From NCBI RefSeq assembly GCF_001629735.1, contig NZ_CP015224.1:62001-126000 (forward strand): a stretch of 64,000 nucleotides of DNA, in the 5' to 3' direction. Position 1 is the first letter of the stretch. Every line of letters begins with the position of its first letter. Below the pieces are notes generated by a model. The model searched no databases. It saw only the letters and a program-made list of their open reading frames with translations, and had not been told where the DNA came from. The translations under genes were made by a program, and so were the position numbers. Below, one piece after another: positions 17,156 to 25,734 of this stretch. This stretch comes from Lysinibacillus sphaericus (GTDB taxonomy: Bacteria; Bacillota; Bacilli; Bacillales_A; Planococcaceae).

Positions 17156-18229
17156 TTATCGAATACTCATTTTAAATTCTAAAAACAGTTCATTATATTT
17201 TCCTAAGTAATCTGGACCTAAGTTTTTGTATACCTCTAAGGTATCACGTTGGTCCTCAGATGGGTAGTAGCGTTCATCTGAAACTACTTCTGGGTCCATT
17301 AAGTCCATCGCAGCAATATTTGGCGTTGAATAGCCAACATAATCGGCATTTTGAGCACCGGATTCTGCACTTAGCATAAAATTGATGAAGGCATGTGCAC
17401 CATCAATATTTTTCGATGTTTTGGGAATAACCATATTATCGAACCATAGATTGGAGCCCTCTTCAGGAACAGCAAAGTCCAACTCTTCATTTTCAAACAT
17501 CATGTCTGCTGCCTGACCAGACCAAGTGAGGGCTACTGTTGCTTCATTATTAATCATTAATGGTGTAATTTCATCCCCAATGATCGCTTTTACGTTGGGC
17601 GCAAGTGTAATCAATTTGTCAGTTGCTTCCCGTAGTTCATTGTTATCCAATGAATTCAAGGAGTGTCCAAGACTATTTAACCCCATCCCAATCACTTCAC
17701 GGGCACCGTCTACTAAAAATACTTTTCTTTTTAATGAAGGATCCCATAAATCGTCCCAAGAAGAGAAATCTAAATTTCCAACTAGTTTTGGATTATAGAC
17801 AATCCCTACTGTTCCCCAAAAGTAAGGAACTGAATATTGATTGTTATCATCGAATGGTAAGTCTAAAAAGTAAGGGTCGATATTTTTTAAATTCGGTATT
17901 TTTGCTTTGTCTAAAGGAATCAATAAATTATCTTCCTTCATTTTTTCAATCATATACTCAGAAGGAACAGCAATATCGTAAGCTGTACCACCTTGCTGTA
18001 TTTTTGTCATCATAGCTTCATTGGAGTCAAATGTTTCATAGATGACATGAATACCTGTTTCTTTTTCAAATTCCTTCAATAGATCAGGGTCAATATACTC
18101 TCCCCAGTTAAAAATGGTTAAAGTGTCTTTTCCACTTTTACCGCCACCTGCACTTAAGGCGTCAGCAGCATAGAATAAAAGGGCAGAAACAACAAGGATA
18201 GCGATGGTCGCTTGAATTAATGACTTCAT
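17156..18229 (-). CDS. potD: Spermidine/putrescine-binding protein PotD
   Basis: 357 residues. A hydrophobic N-terminus (residues 1-26, ATIAILVVSALLFYAADALSA) precedes the mature domain beginning TLTIFNWGEYIDPDLLKEFEKETGI, the characteristic start of PotD/PotF solute-binding proteins. FWGTVGIVYNP and MINNEATVALTWSGQA are further family motifs. There is no cysteine in the signal region, so it is not a classical lipoprotein; the segment may stay uncleaved as an anchor. The start overlaps the potC stop. It delivers polyamine to the PotBC permease. Confidence 0.93.
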   Translation of the reverse strand: MKSLIQATIAILVVSALLFYAADALSAGGGKSGKDTLTIFNWGEYIDPDLLKEFEKETGIHVIYETFDSNEAMMTKIQQGGTAYDIAVPSEYMIEKMKEDNLLIPLDKAKIPNLKNIDPYFLDLPFDDNNQYSVPYFWGTVGIVYNPKLVGNLDFSSWDDLWDPSLKRKVFLVDGAREVIGMGLNSLGHSLNSLDNNELREATDKLITLAPNVKAIIGDEITPLMINNEATVALTWSGQAADMMFENEELDFAVPEEGSNLWFDNMVIPKTSKNIDGAHAFINFMLSAESGAQNADYVGYSTPNIAAMDLMDPEVVSDERYYPSEDQRDTLEVYKNLGPDYLGKYNELFLEFKMSIR

Positions 18230-19023
18230 TGTTGTCCCTCCGTTCTTTTGCTTGTACGACTTGTAATGAAGTAATAACCAACCACAACGATAACGGTTAC
18301 AAAGAATACTAATCCAGAAATAGCGTTAACTGTGAGAGATATTCCTGCGCGAGCCATCGAGTATATTTCTACCGATAATGTACTGAAGCCATTGCCGGTT
18401 ACGAAAAATGTCACAGCAAAATCATCTAATGAATACGTAAGAGCTAGGAAGAAACCTGCAAAAATACCTGGCTGAATATACGGTAAAATGACACGCATCA
18501 TAACATCCTTTTTGGTTGCTCCTAAATCTAACGCTGCATCAATTAGTGATTTATTCATTTCTAACAATTTAGGTAAAACCATTAACACTACAATCGGTAC
18601 ACTAAACGCTACGTGTGCTAATAATACTGAAGCAAAGCCTAATTTAATGCCAACCATTGTAAATAGAATTAAAAAGCTTGCCCCAATGATGACATCTGGA
18701 CTGACAATTAAAACATTGTTTAGGGACAATAATGTATTACGCATTTTTGAATCTTTGACAGTGACAATACCAATTGCTCCTAATGTTCCAATAATAGTAG
18801 AAATTAAAGCAGATAGTAATGCTACGATAACAGTATTGATTAAAATAACAAGTAGCCTTGAATCTTCAAAAACAGCCTGATAATGCTCTAAAGTAAAGGA
18901 CTCAAAGTTATTCATGGAGCCACCACTATTGAACGAATAAAAGATTAAATAGAAAATGGGTGCATACAGAACGACAAAAACAATCGTTAAATAGACTTTG
19001 GCTGATGCAGAGAGTTTGTTCAT
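18226..19023 (-). CDS. potC: Spermidine/putrescine ABC permease PotC
   Basis: 265 residues with six membrane helices. The cytoplasmic EAA-type loop is AALDLGATKKDVMMRVILPYIQPGI. The FNSGGSMNNFESFTLEHY region after helix 1 is typical of PotC. It overlaps both neighbours by 4 bases (ATGA junctions), so potB-potC-potD are translationally coupled. It forms the channel with PotB. Confidence 0.93.
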   Translation of the reverse strand: MNKLSASAKVYLTIVFVVLYAPIFYLIFYSFNSGGSMNNFESFTLEHYQAVFEDSRLLVILINTVIVALLSALISTIIGTLGAIGIVTVKDSKMRNTLLSLNNVLIVSPDVIIGASFLILFTMVGIKLGFASVLLAHVAFSVPIVVLMVLPKLLEMNKSLIDAALDLGATKKDVMMRVILPYIQPGIFAGFFLALTYSLDDFAVTFFVTGNGFSTLSVEIYSMARAGISLTVNAISGLVFFVTVIVVVGYYFITSRTSKRTEGQQ

Positions 19024-19829
19024 CGTACGCGACCTCCTTTATCTTTTTGTCCCGTAACAAGCATAATGATGACCATAAATAAAATTAAGAACACGGCAAT
19101 AGTTGAACCCATCCCCCAATTTTGTGTCACAAGGAATTGCTGCTCAATCGCTGTACCAAGCGTGATAACACGATTTCCTGCAATTAAGCGAGTAATCATG
19201 AAAAGTGATAGAGCAGGGATGAAAACAACCTGAATACCTGATTTAACACCATCCATTGTCAATGGTAAAACAACGCGACGGAACGTTGTAAAGGCAGATG
19301 CGCCTAAATCACGAGATGCATAAATAAGTGTCGGATTTAAACGATCTAAAGAATTAAATATCGGTAAAATCATAAACGGAATAAAAATGTACACGGATAC
19401 AAAAACAAAGCTAATATCCGTAAAAAGCATTTGCTTTGGATCAAAGCCAAACACTTCGATAAATGCATTAATTGGCCCGTATAAACCAAAGATGCCGATA
19501 AAGGCATATGTTTTTAACAATAAATTAATCCATGAAGGAATAATAATGAGCAGTAACCAAAGCTGCTTATGTTTCGTTTTTGTTAAAAAGTAAGCAGTTG
19601 GATATGAAATTAATAATGTAAATAATGTAATTAAAAATGCATACCAAAACGAGCTTAATGTCATTTTTAAGTAAACAGAAGTGAAGAACGCTTTATAATT
19701 ATCGAGCGTGAAATTGCCATGTAAATCGAGTAGGGAATAATAAACAACGAGTGCAATCGGCGCGATAACAAAAAAGGCGATCCATAAAACATATGGAAAT
19801 AACGCTGATTTTGATGGCTTAGTTTGCAT
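19020..19829 (-). CDS. potB: Spermidine/putrescine ABC permease PotB
   Basis: 269 residues, six membrane helices. It has the EAA loop [25 protein letters not shown] and the PotB-type sequence [20 protein letters not shown] between helices. It overlaps the end of potA by 11 bases and potC by 4. Pairs with PotC in the membrane and with ATPase PotA on the cytoplasmic side. Confidence 0.93.
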   Translation of the reverse strand: MQTKPSKSALFPYVLWIAFFVIAPIALVVYYSLLDLHGNFTLDNYKAFFTSVYLKMTLSSFWYAFLITLFTLLISYPTAYFLTKTKHKQLWLLLIIIPSWINLLLKTYAFIGIFGLYGPINAFIEVFGFDPKQMLFTDISFVFVSVYIFIPFMILPIFNSLDRLNPTLIYASRDLGASAFTTFRRVVLPLTMDGVKSGIQVVFIPALSLFMITRLIAGNRVITLGTAIEQQFLVTQNWGMGSTIAVFLILFMVIIMLVTGQKDKGGRVR

Positions 19830-20925
19830 CTTCGTCGTCTCCGTAGGATTCTAATCGTTTATCGAACTCTTCCTCTGTTTCATTTAAACGCATTACATGA
19901 ATGGACTCTGGATCAAAGTCTAAGCCGATTTCTGTCCCTACTTCAGCTTTTTTCAACGAATGGACTAGCCATTCATTGCCATCTTTATCATACGTAGATA
20001 GCTCATAATGGACGCCACGGAATAATTGTGTATCTACTTTTACTACAAGCTTCCCTTTATCTATAGTTGTCATTTCTAAATCCTCTGGGCGTATAACAAT
20101 ATCAATTTTCTCATTTGGTTTCATACCTTGGTCAACACATTCGAAAATCTTACCAGCAAATTCAACCTTAAAATCTTCAATCATGACACCGGGTACTATA
20201 TTGGATTCACCAATGAAATCTGCCACGAAGCGATTAATAGGTTCATCATAGATATCTACTGGTGTACCAGATTGTTGAATTTGCCCTTCACTTAAGACGA
20301 AAATTTCATCACTCATAGCAAGTGCTTCTTCCTGATCGTGAGTAACGAAAACAAAGGTCTTGCCAAGACGTTGCTGTAATTCACGCAATTCGTATTGCAT
20401 TTCTGTACGCAATTTTAAGTCTAATGCAGAAAGTGGTTCATCCAGTAAAATTACTTCAGGGTCGTTAACGATGGCACGCGCAATTGCTACACGCTGACGT
20501 TGACCACCAGACATTTCGGAGATTTCACGATTGCCATAGCCTGCTAAATTGACAAATTTTAATGCCTCCGCCACACGTTCTTTTATTTCCTTTTCAGGTA
20601 ACTTCTTGATACGTAGTCCGAATGCGACATTTTCAAATACATTTAAATGAGGAAACAGCGCATAATCTTGAAAAACAGTATTCACCTGACGTTCATTGGC
20701 AGGAACAGAATTTATTTTTTTATCATGGAAAAACACATCCCCAGTTGTAGGTTCTGTGAAACCAGCAATAATTCGTAAAATGGTTGTTTTTCCACAACCA
20801 GATGGGCCAAGGAGAGTATAAAATTTGCCCTTTTCTAGTTCCAAGTTGATATTCTTTAAGACGACTGTTCCGTCACTATAAGACTTGGATACATTTTCAA
20901 AACGTATAATAGAATTCATTGTCAT
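19819..20925 (-). CDS. potA: Spermidine/putrescine ABC ATPase PotA
   Basis: 368 residues from ATG 20925, with AAGGAGG 7 bases upstream. Walker [10 protein letters not shown] (about 39-47), signature [14 protein letters not shown], Walker [13 protein letters not shown] and the H-loop [12 protein letters not shown] are intact. A C-terminal TOBE-type domain (about 280-350, [16 protein letters not shown]) is the usual regulatory part of PotA. The gene lies 17 bases after the regulator gene and starts the transporter part of the operon. Energises polyamine import. Confidence 0.95.
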   Translation of the reverse strand: MTMNSIIRFENVSKSYSDGTVVLKNINLELEKGKFYTLLGPSGCGKTTILRIIAGFTEPTTGDVFFHDKKINSVPANERQVNTVFQDYALFPHLNVFENVAFGLRIKKLPEKEIKERVAEALKFVNLAGYGNREISEMSGGQRQRVAIARAIVNDPEVILLDEPLSALDLKLRTEMQYELRELQQRLGKTFVFVTHDQEEALAMSDEIFVLSEGQIQQSGTPVDIYDEPINRFVADFIGESNIVPGVMIEDFKVEFAGKIFECVDQGMKPNEKIDIVIRPEDLEMTTIDKGKLVVKVDTQLFRGVHYELSTYDKDGNEWLVHSLKKAEVGTEIGLDFDPESIHVMRLNETEEEFDKRLESYGDDEDAN

Positions 20926-20942
20926 TGATGCGCCTCCTTAAG

Positions 20943-21485
20943 CTATAAATATGAATCCGTTGCAACGAGTAAAATTTTCGTCTCAGCAGCATGGGCATTA
21001 AAAATTTGATGATGGTCTGTCGCGTCAAAATAAAGAGCATTGCCTTCACTAGCGATATATTGTTCATTCCCTAAAACGAGACGAATACGCCCCTTAACTA
21101 CATAAATAAATGTTTCTGATAGTGATGGCTCAAATTGCTTGAATTCGCCATTGGCTTCAAATGTTAAGAAAATGGGCTCCATTTCTTTTTCGTTGGATGT
21201 TGGAATGAGCCATTGAATTTCGTATTTTTTCTCTTCATCTGTAAAGATGGACTGATCTTCCTCCGTATAAACTACCTTTTGTTCAGGTGATTCATCATCA
21301 AAAAATTCCTTGGGTGTGGACCCTAACACTTCTAATATTGAAAAAAGTGTTTCAATAGAAGGTGAATTCAAATCACGCTCTAATTGGGAAATATAGCCCT
21401 TACTTAAATCTGTACGTTCTCCAAGTTCCTCTTGGGTAAGACCTTTTTTTAAACGAAGCGCTTTAATTTTTGCTCCTATTTGCAT
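20943..21485 (-). CDS. XRE-cupin transcriptional regulator of the polyamine operon
   Basis: 180 residues. The N-terminal Cro/C1-type HTH covers about residues 6-60 (IGAKIKALRLKKGLTQEELGERTDLSKGYISQLERD). The C-terminal cupin domain lies at about 108-178 (FEPSLSETFIYVVKGRIRLVLGNEQYIASEGNALYFDATDHHQIFNA). This architecture is that of PuuR-like regulators, and as first gene of the pot operon it is most likely the polyamine-responsive regulator. The ribosome site AGGAGGG is 6-7 bases before ATG 21485. A palindrome just downstream of the predicted promoter suggests autoregulation. The effector is inferred. Confidence 0.88.
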   Translation of the reverse strand: MQIGAKIKALRLKKGLTQEELGERTDLSKGYISQLERDLNSPSIETLFSILEVLGSTPKEFFDDESPEQKVVYTEEDQSIFTDEEKKYEIQWLIPTSNEKEMEPIFLTFEANGEFKQFEPSLSETFIYVVKGRIRLVLGNEQYIASEGNALYFDATDHHQIFNAHAAETKILLVATDSYL

Positions 21486-21552
21486 CTTTTCCCTCCTAGA
21501 AGAAGTTTAGCAATCATAAACTTTTGAAATATGAAGTTTACTTTAACGAAAC

Positions 21553-21604
21553 TTTTAGTTTACTAAAACCATTACAATTATACATAATAAATAAAAATTT
21601 GCAA
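21553..21604 (-). promoter_or_regulatory. pot operon promoter with overlapping palindromic operator
   Basis: Minus strand TTGCAA (21604-21599), 16-bp spacer, perfect -10 TATAAT (21582-21577). Directly downstream, where transcription would start, is the inverted repeat TTTTAG-N4-CTAAAA (21553-21568). An AAGTTT / AAACTT pair lies just beyond (around 21533-21555). This placement would let the XRE-cupin protein block transcription of its own operon. Confidence 0.55.
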
Positions 21605-21743
21605 TCGTTATTTATGAAAAAAATCGCTGTAAAATGTTAAAAAAAGAGTCATAAATGTAGTGGAGAAAAAAATTGTATAAAGAAGAATATAATTGTTAAA
21701 AATAGCTAATAAATAGGATGTAGCAGAAATTCCAATTTCGGAT

Positions 21744-21772
21744 TTGACAATTTTTTGTCGCCTTATTTCAAT
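21744..21772 (+). promoter_or_regulatory. Possible promoter of ykuU
   Basis: A perfect -35 TTGACA (21744-21749) with a 17-bp spacer to TTCAAT (21767-21772). The weak -10 lowers confidence. The transcript would carry a leader of about 110 bases with a small TTCGC-TTGT-GCGAA hairpin at 21838-21851. Confidence 0.4.
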
Positions 21773-21891
21773 CGTGTAATTGGGCGGAGCTTACTTGTTT
21801 GAAAAACTACGTTTACTCTGCTATCGTAGAAGACGAGTTCGCTTGTGCGAATGGAATATATAAACTACATATTTATTCGGAGGGATTTATT

Positions 21892-22434
21892 ATGGCAGAA
21901 CGCATGGTAGGTAAACAAGCACCTGACTTTACAATGGAAGCAGTACTTTCAGACAAATCATTTGGTAAAGTATCATTAGAAGATATTAAAGCACAAGATA
22001 AATGGACAGTACTTTTCTTCTATCCAATGGACTTCACATTTGTATGTCCAACAGAAATCACTGCAATGAGTGATCGTTATGACGAGTTCGAAGACTTAGA
22101 TGCAGAAGTAATTGGTGTTTCTACTGATACAATCCACACTCACTTAGCATGGATTAATACAGACCGTACTCAAAATGGTCTAGGTGAATTAAAATACCCA
22201 TTAGCTGCGGATACAAACCATCAAGTATCAAAAGAGTATGGTGTGTTAATTGAAGAAGAAGGTATCGCGCTACGTGGTTTATTCATCATTAATCCAGAAG
22301 GTGAATTAAAATACCAAACAGTATTCGATAATAATATCGGCCGTGATGTTGATGAAACATTACGTGTACTTCAAGCACTACAAACTGGCGGTCTTTGCCC
22401 AGCAAACTGGCGTCCAGGTCAAGCAACTCTATAA
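21892..22434 (+). CDS. ykuU: 2-Cys peroxiredoxin YkuU
   Basis: 180 residues. The frame is open 31 codons further upstream, but GGAGGG lies 7 bases before ATG 21892, giving MAERMVGKQAPDFTMEAV, the usual AhpC/TSA start. The peroxidatic cysteine is in FYPMDFTFVCPTEI, and the resolving cysteine in GGLCPANWRPG near the C-terminus, so it is a typical 2-Cys Prx. It reduces hydrogen peroxide and organic peroxides in the cytoplasm. The next gene encodes the thioredoxin-like YkuV, an obvious reductant candidate, though a strong terminator separates them. Confidence 0.93.
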   Translation: MAERMVGKQAPDFTMEAVLSDKSFGKVSLEDIKAQDKWTVLFFYPMDFTFVCPTEITAMSDRYDEFEDLDAEVIGVSTDTIHTHLAWINTDRTQNGLGELKYPLAADTNHQVSKEYGVLIEEEGIALRGLFIINPEGELKYQTVFDNNIGRDVDETLRVLQALQTGGLCPANWRPGQATL

Positions 22435-22461
22435 GAGCATAGAGTTGAGTCATGCTGTAAC

Positions 22462-22499
22462 AAAAAAAGAGTCCCCACGACATGTTTGTGGGGACTTTT
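22462..22499 (+). terminator. Intrinsic terminator of ykuU
   Basis: Stem AGTCCCCAC / GTGGGGACT followed by TTTT, flanked upstream by an A run. Strong. Confidence 0.9.
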
Positions 22500-22613
22500 A
22501 AGTGAAGTGGCGAGTGCTAATTTACTTTATCTTAGATGGCAATAGAGTTTGGGGAGGAGTTTTAACCAAATCTTAAGCATCTAAAGAAAATGATCTATTA
22601 GAGGAGGATTTTT

Positions 22614-23069
22614 ATGAAACTTCGTGAACAAATGCCTGAACTAGTTGGCGCAACAACTTGGTTAAATGGCGAAGTAACAAAAGCGGAACTAGTAGGCAAA
22701 AAACCAACATTAATTCATTTCTGGTCAGTAAGCTGTCATTTATGTAAAGAAGCTATGCCTGATGTTAATAATTTCCGTGATCAATATAAAGATGAACTAA
22801 ATGTTGTAGCAGTACATATGCCGCGTTCTGAAGCAGATACTGATTTAGAGACAATTAAGGCAGTAGCGGCTGAGCATGATATTTCGCAACCAATCTTTGT
22901 GGATAGCGAAATGAAATTAACAGATGCTTTTGAAAACCAATATGTACCTGCTTATTTTGTGTTTGATAAAGATGGTCAACTGCGTCATATGCAAGCTGGT
23001 GGTAGTGGTATGAAAATGTTAGAAAAACGTGTAAATCGCGTACTAGATGAAATGCGTAACGCTGAATAA
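22614..23069 (+). CDS. ykuV: Thiol-disulfide oxidoreductase YkuV
   Basis: 151 residues, very like B. subtilis YkuV: KLREQMPEL start, active-site WSVSCHLCKEAMPDV (CxxC at about 41-44), VPAYFVFDKDGQLRH with the cis-proline, and GGSGMKMLEKRVNRVL at the end. It has no signal peptide, so it works in the cytoplasm as a thioredoxin-fold thiol reductase. The ribosome site GAGGAGG lies 6-7 bases before ATG 22614. Genes ykuU and ykuV are also adjacent in B. subtilis, which suggests a shared oxidative-stress role. Confidence 0.93.
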   Translation: MKLREQMPELVGATTWLNGEVTKAELVGKKPTLIHFWSVSCHLCKEAMPDVNNFRDQYKDELNVVAVHMPRSEADTDLETIKAVAAEHDISQPIFVDSEMKLTDAFENQYVPAYFVFDKDGQLRHMQAGGSGMKMLEKRVNRVLDEMRNAE

Positions 23070-23083
23070 TTATAGTAGGTGAT

Positions 23084-23112
23084 GACGGGGATGAAGGTCC
23101 TCGTCTTTTTTT
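23084..23112 (+). terminator. Intrinsic terminator of ykuV
   Basis: GACGGGGA / TCCTCGTC (one G-T pair) with a 6-base loop, then TTTTTTT. Confidence 0.8.
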
Positions 23113-23154
23113 ATGTTTGGAGGGTTGTCCAACAATGACGAATCGCGTCTTGTT

Positions 23155-23188
23155 TTGACAATACATATCACAAAGAATACGCTACAAT
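23155..23188 (+). promoter_or_regulatory. ktrC promoter element, repeated upstream of mprF
   Basis: 34-base block beginning TTGACAATACATAT and ending TACAAT, 32 bases before ktrC. TTGACA with 17-bp spacing gives TACGCT as -10; a second -10-like TACAAT lies 5 bases further. 31 of 34 bases are identical to 32444-32477 upstream of mprF. Confidence 0.7.
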
Positions 23189-23219
23189 GATGGTATAGTA
23201 GTTTTCGGAGGGATTTTTT

Positions 23220-23885
23220 ATGATGAAAAAAGAGTTTGCGGTCATTGGGCTTGGACGTTTTGGGGGAAGTATTGTTCGTGAATTAATGAGTCAGGGTGCT
23301 CAAGTGATGGCAATTGACCATTCCTCAGAGCGTGTAGACGAATTTGCTTCTATTGCGACACAAGCTGTCATTGCAGATTCAACAGATGAATCGGTCCTAA
23401 ATTCATTAGGTATCCGTAATTTTGAACATGTGATTGTAGCCATTGGGGAAGATATTCAAGCAAGTATTTTAACAACCATTATTTTAAAAGAAATTGGTGT
23501 TGAGCAAATTACAGTAAAGGCTCAAAATGATTACCATGAAAAAGTATTGCGTAAAATTGGTGCTGACTTTGTAGTCCATCCTGAAAGAGATATGGGTATT
23601 CGTATTGCTAATAATATGCTATCGAATACAGTACTAGATTACTTAGAGCTTTCAGATGAACACTCTATTATGGAATTAAAGGCGAATGATGCCATTGCGG
23701 GATATTCTATTATGGATTTAGATATTCGAGCAAAATATGGTATTAACATTGTAGGGCTTAAGCGTGGTGCTGATATTATTGTATCACCACAGGCAAGTGA
23801 TAAGATTTTATTGGGAGATATTATGCTTGTAATCGGTGCTGACGTTGATATAAATCGTTTTGTCAAAAAGGCATTGAATGGGTAA
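23220..23885 (+). CDS. ktrC: Potassium channel gating subunit KtrC (RCK protein)
   Basis: 221 residues. RCK_N domain: FAVIGLGRFGGSIVRELMSQG (dinucleotide/ATP-binding glycine loop) with acidic residue region MAIDHSSERVDEFA, through about residue 140 (AQNDYHEKVLRKIGADFVVHPERDMG). RCK_C domain at about 140-220, in which c-di-AMP binds in Ktr proteins. The sequence closely follows B. subtilis KtrC (YkqB). It forms a cytoplasmic ring that opens the KtrB/KtrD potassium channel; no channel gene is adjacent, as in B. subtilis where ktrC is separate from ktrD. ATGs at 23220 and 23223 are both possible. Confidence 0.93.
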   Translation: MMKKEFAVIGLGRFGGSIVRELMSQGAQVMAIDHSSERVDEFASIATQAVIADSTDESVLNSLGIRNFEHVIVAIGEDIQASILTTIILKEIGVEQITVKAQNDYHEKVLRKIGADFVVHPERDMGIRIANNMLSNTVLDYLELSDEHSIMELKANDAIAGYSIMDLDIRAKYGINIVGLKRGADIIVSPQASDKILLGDIMLVIGADVDINRFVKKALNG

Positions 23886-23891
23886 TTGTCC

Positions 23892-24371
23892 ATGACTAAA
23901 CGAAGATGGAGACTTATTATATTTGCAGCTATTTTACTGATTGGTATTTTTGTTATGCAGTCTCGTGAAAAAAATGAGAAGGAATCGATTTCTCTTATTT
24001 TAGATCAAGCCGCCAAAATTGATTCAATTGAAATATTTCAAGGGGAACAACCTGTATTTCGAGCAATCAACGGCGAGGCGAAAAACTTCGTCGAGAAATA
24101 CCCATTAAGTCATGTAAAGAAGCTTTCTAAAAAAGAACGAACATTCTTTGAAGAAGAGCCAGCCTATCATATTGTTTATAAAATAAAGGACAAGCCGCTT
24201 TATGAAGTGGACATTTTAAAGGTAGCGATTAGCTCTGAACTAAGCGAAGAATTACAACAAATGGTTTTTCCTATCGGTGACGGTCACTATATGATTTATT
24301 GGACTCAAGAGAAAAAAGCTTTAGAACAATCAACCAATACTCAGCGTTTACTGGAGACATATCAACATTAA
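23892..24371 (+). CDS. Single-pass membrane protein, unknown function
   Basis: 159 residues from ATG 23892 (an in-frame TTG six bases upstream is less likely). It begins 7 bases after the ktrC stop, so it is probably co-transcribed and coupled. One N-terminal helix (about 6-22, WRLIIFAAILLIGIFVMQS) is followed by a hydrophilic domain of about 135 residues, presumably outside the membrane. There is no lipobox. I do not recognise a domain family. A good terminator follows. A link to potassium homeostasis is only suggested by position. Confidence 0.75.
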   Translation: MTKRRWRLIIFAAILLIGIFVMQSREKNEKESISLILDQAAKIDSIEIFQGEQPVFRAINGEAKNFVEKYPLSHVKKLSKKERTFFEEEPAYHIVYKIKDKPLYEVDILKVAISSELSEELQQMVFPIGDGHYMIYWTQEKKALEQSTNTQRLLETYQH

Positions 24372-24379
24372 TGAAGGTA

Positions 24380-24417
24380 GTGACACAGCATGTCCGGCTG
24401 GTCACTATTTTTTTATT
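24380..24417 (+). terminator. Intrinsic terminator after the ktrC unit
   Basis: Stem TAGTGAC..CAGC / GCTG.GTCACTA followed by TTTTTTT. Confidence 0.88.
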
Positions 24418-24504
24418 TGTAGGTATGTGTTGTTTGGAAAAAATTGTTTGATTTCAGTATGGTAGTTCGATTAAACTTTGACATAAAGAAGGGGGTAAAA
24501 ATAT

Positions 24505-25608
24505 ATGAAGTTTATGTCTAATCGATGTGTGATCGAACGTATACAACCAGAACACTTCATAGATATTCAGGGGCTCTACACAAATGAAAGCGTCAGAGAG
24601 TATCTTGGAGGAGTTCCACAAAAAAACTATATTGAAGCTTCTTTTCGAGGCATGCTAGAGGCACCATTTCCTAATACATATTTTTATATTTCATTAAAGA
24701 AGACGGGGGAATTTATAGGCCTTGTATCCATTGATGAGTATCATGAGCAAGAGATGTATGAACTTTCCTATCAATTTTTACCTCAGTATTGGGGGAGGGG
24801 GTTAGCATTCGAAGTGTTAACACAAGTGATAGAGGAAGGTTTGAAGTATTTAAATATCTCTTCTATCGTGGCAGAGACACAAACTGTTAATCATGCATCC
24901 TGTCGCCTACTCGAAAAGCTAGGGATGAAAAAAGTACAGGTACTTGAAAGATTTGGTCGAGAGCAAGCGGTCTATGAATTTAAAAAAACGAGTGCTGTCA
25001 CTAGACAAATCGTTGCCATATCAGGCGGAGGATTTTCTCAGCAAATCCCTTCCTTTATTGACCATTATATTTTGAGTCAAATTAAGACAAATGAACGTAT
25101 CAAAATTTGTTTTATTCCAACAGCAAGTAATGATGCACAGGGGTATATCGACAAATTTTATTCAGCATTTACACATTGTGACGCTACTCATATTTTGCAA
25201 AAGGACATGAATGACATACAAATTCGAGAAAAAATATTGGCACAGGATATTATCTATGTAGGTGGGGGAAATACCAAGCTTCTTTTAGATAAATGGCATG
25301 CCTATCAGTTCGGGGAGTTATTGAAGGAAGCTTATAAAAGCGGTGTTATTTTAGCTGGCATTAGTGCTGGGGCAATGTGTTGGTTTGACAAATGCTTTAG
25401 TGAAAATCAAAACAATCATTATGAGGAATACAACGGGCTAGGGATATTATCAGGAACATTTTGTCCACATTATGATGATCCAGAACGAAGCATGCTATTT
25501 AATAGCTGGCTAAAAAATAATGCAACATTGCAGGCATATATGCTGAATGATGCAGAGACGCTTCATTTTAACAATGAAAAATTAGTTGCTAAAATCCAAT
25601 GCTATTAA
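24505..25608 (+). CDS. Fusion of GNAT acetyltransferase and S51 (PepE-like) peptidase
   Basis: 367 residues with AAGGGGG before ATG 24505. Residues about 1-165 are a GNAT acetyltransferase of RimJ/RimL type (ELSYQFLPQYWGRGLAFEVLTQVIEEG holds the acetyl-CoA loop, then NHASCRLLEKLGMKKV). Residues about 168-367 are a peptidase family S51 domain: VAISGGGFS start, GGGN at 253-256, nucleophile S287 in GISAGAMCWF, and H322 in FCPHYDD. S51 members include aspartyl dipeptidase PepE and cyanophycinase. The frame is uninterrupted through the junction, so it looks like a genuine two-domain enzyme. Substrate unknown; the neighbours suggest detoxification or peptide modification (inference). Confidence 0.85.
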   Translation: MKFMSNRCVIERIQPEHFIDIQGLYTNESVREYLGGVPQKNYIEASFRGMLEAPFPNTYFYISLKKTGEFIGLVSIDEYHEQEMYELSYQFLPQYWGRGLAFEVLTQVIEEGLKYLNISSIVAETQTVNHASCRLLEKLGMKKVQVLERFGREQAVYEFKKTSAVTRQIVAISGGGFSQQIPSFIDHYILSQIKTNERIKICFIPTASNDAQGYIDKFYSAFTHCDATHILQKDMNDIQIREKILAQDIIYVGGGNTKLLLDKWHAYQFGELLKEAYKSGVILAGISAGAMCWFDKCFSENQNNHYEEYNGLGILSGTFCPHYDDPERSMLFNSWLKNNATLQAYMLNDAETLHFNNEKLVAKIQCY

Positions 25609-25734
25609 AAGGGAAGGAAATTATGGTCAGGTCAAACATGCTAAAGCTTTAAAAGCAGAGATAGGGGGCTTTAGATAAACATATATTTATTTTCTAATGG
25701 ATAAAGAAAAAAAATAGGAAGTGAGGTTCTTGAC

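Noticed and set aside
17048-17182. 44-codon plus-strand frame ending inside the potD 3' region, and a 25-codon frame at 16977
   Set aside because: No ribosome binding site or promoter, and the former runs through the pot terminator. Possibly decayed sequence, not supportable as a gene.
21688-21693. TATAAT considered as the ykuU -10
   Set aside because: No acceptable -35 at 16-18 bp and it is about 200 bases from the gene; the TTGACA at 21744 is a better, though still weak, candidate.
23155-23188. The ktrC/mprF element considered as part of an insertion sequence or mobile repeat
   Set aside because: No terminal inverted repeats, no target duplication and no transposase nearby; both copies sit exactly at promoter positions.
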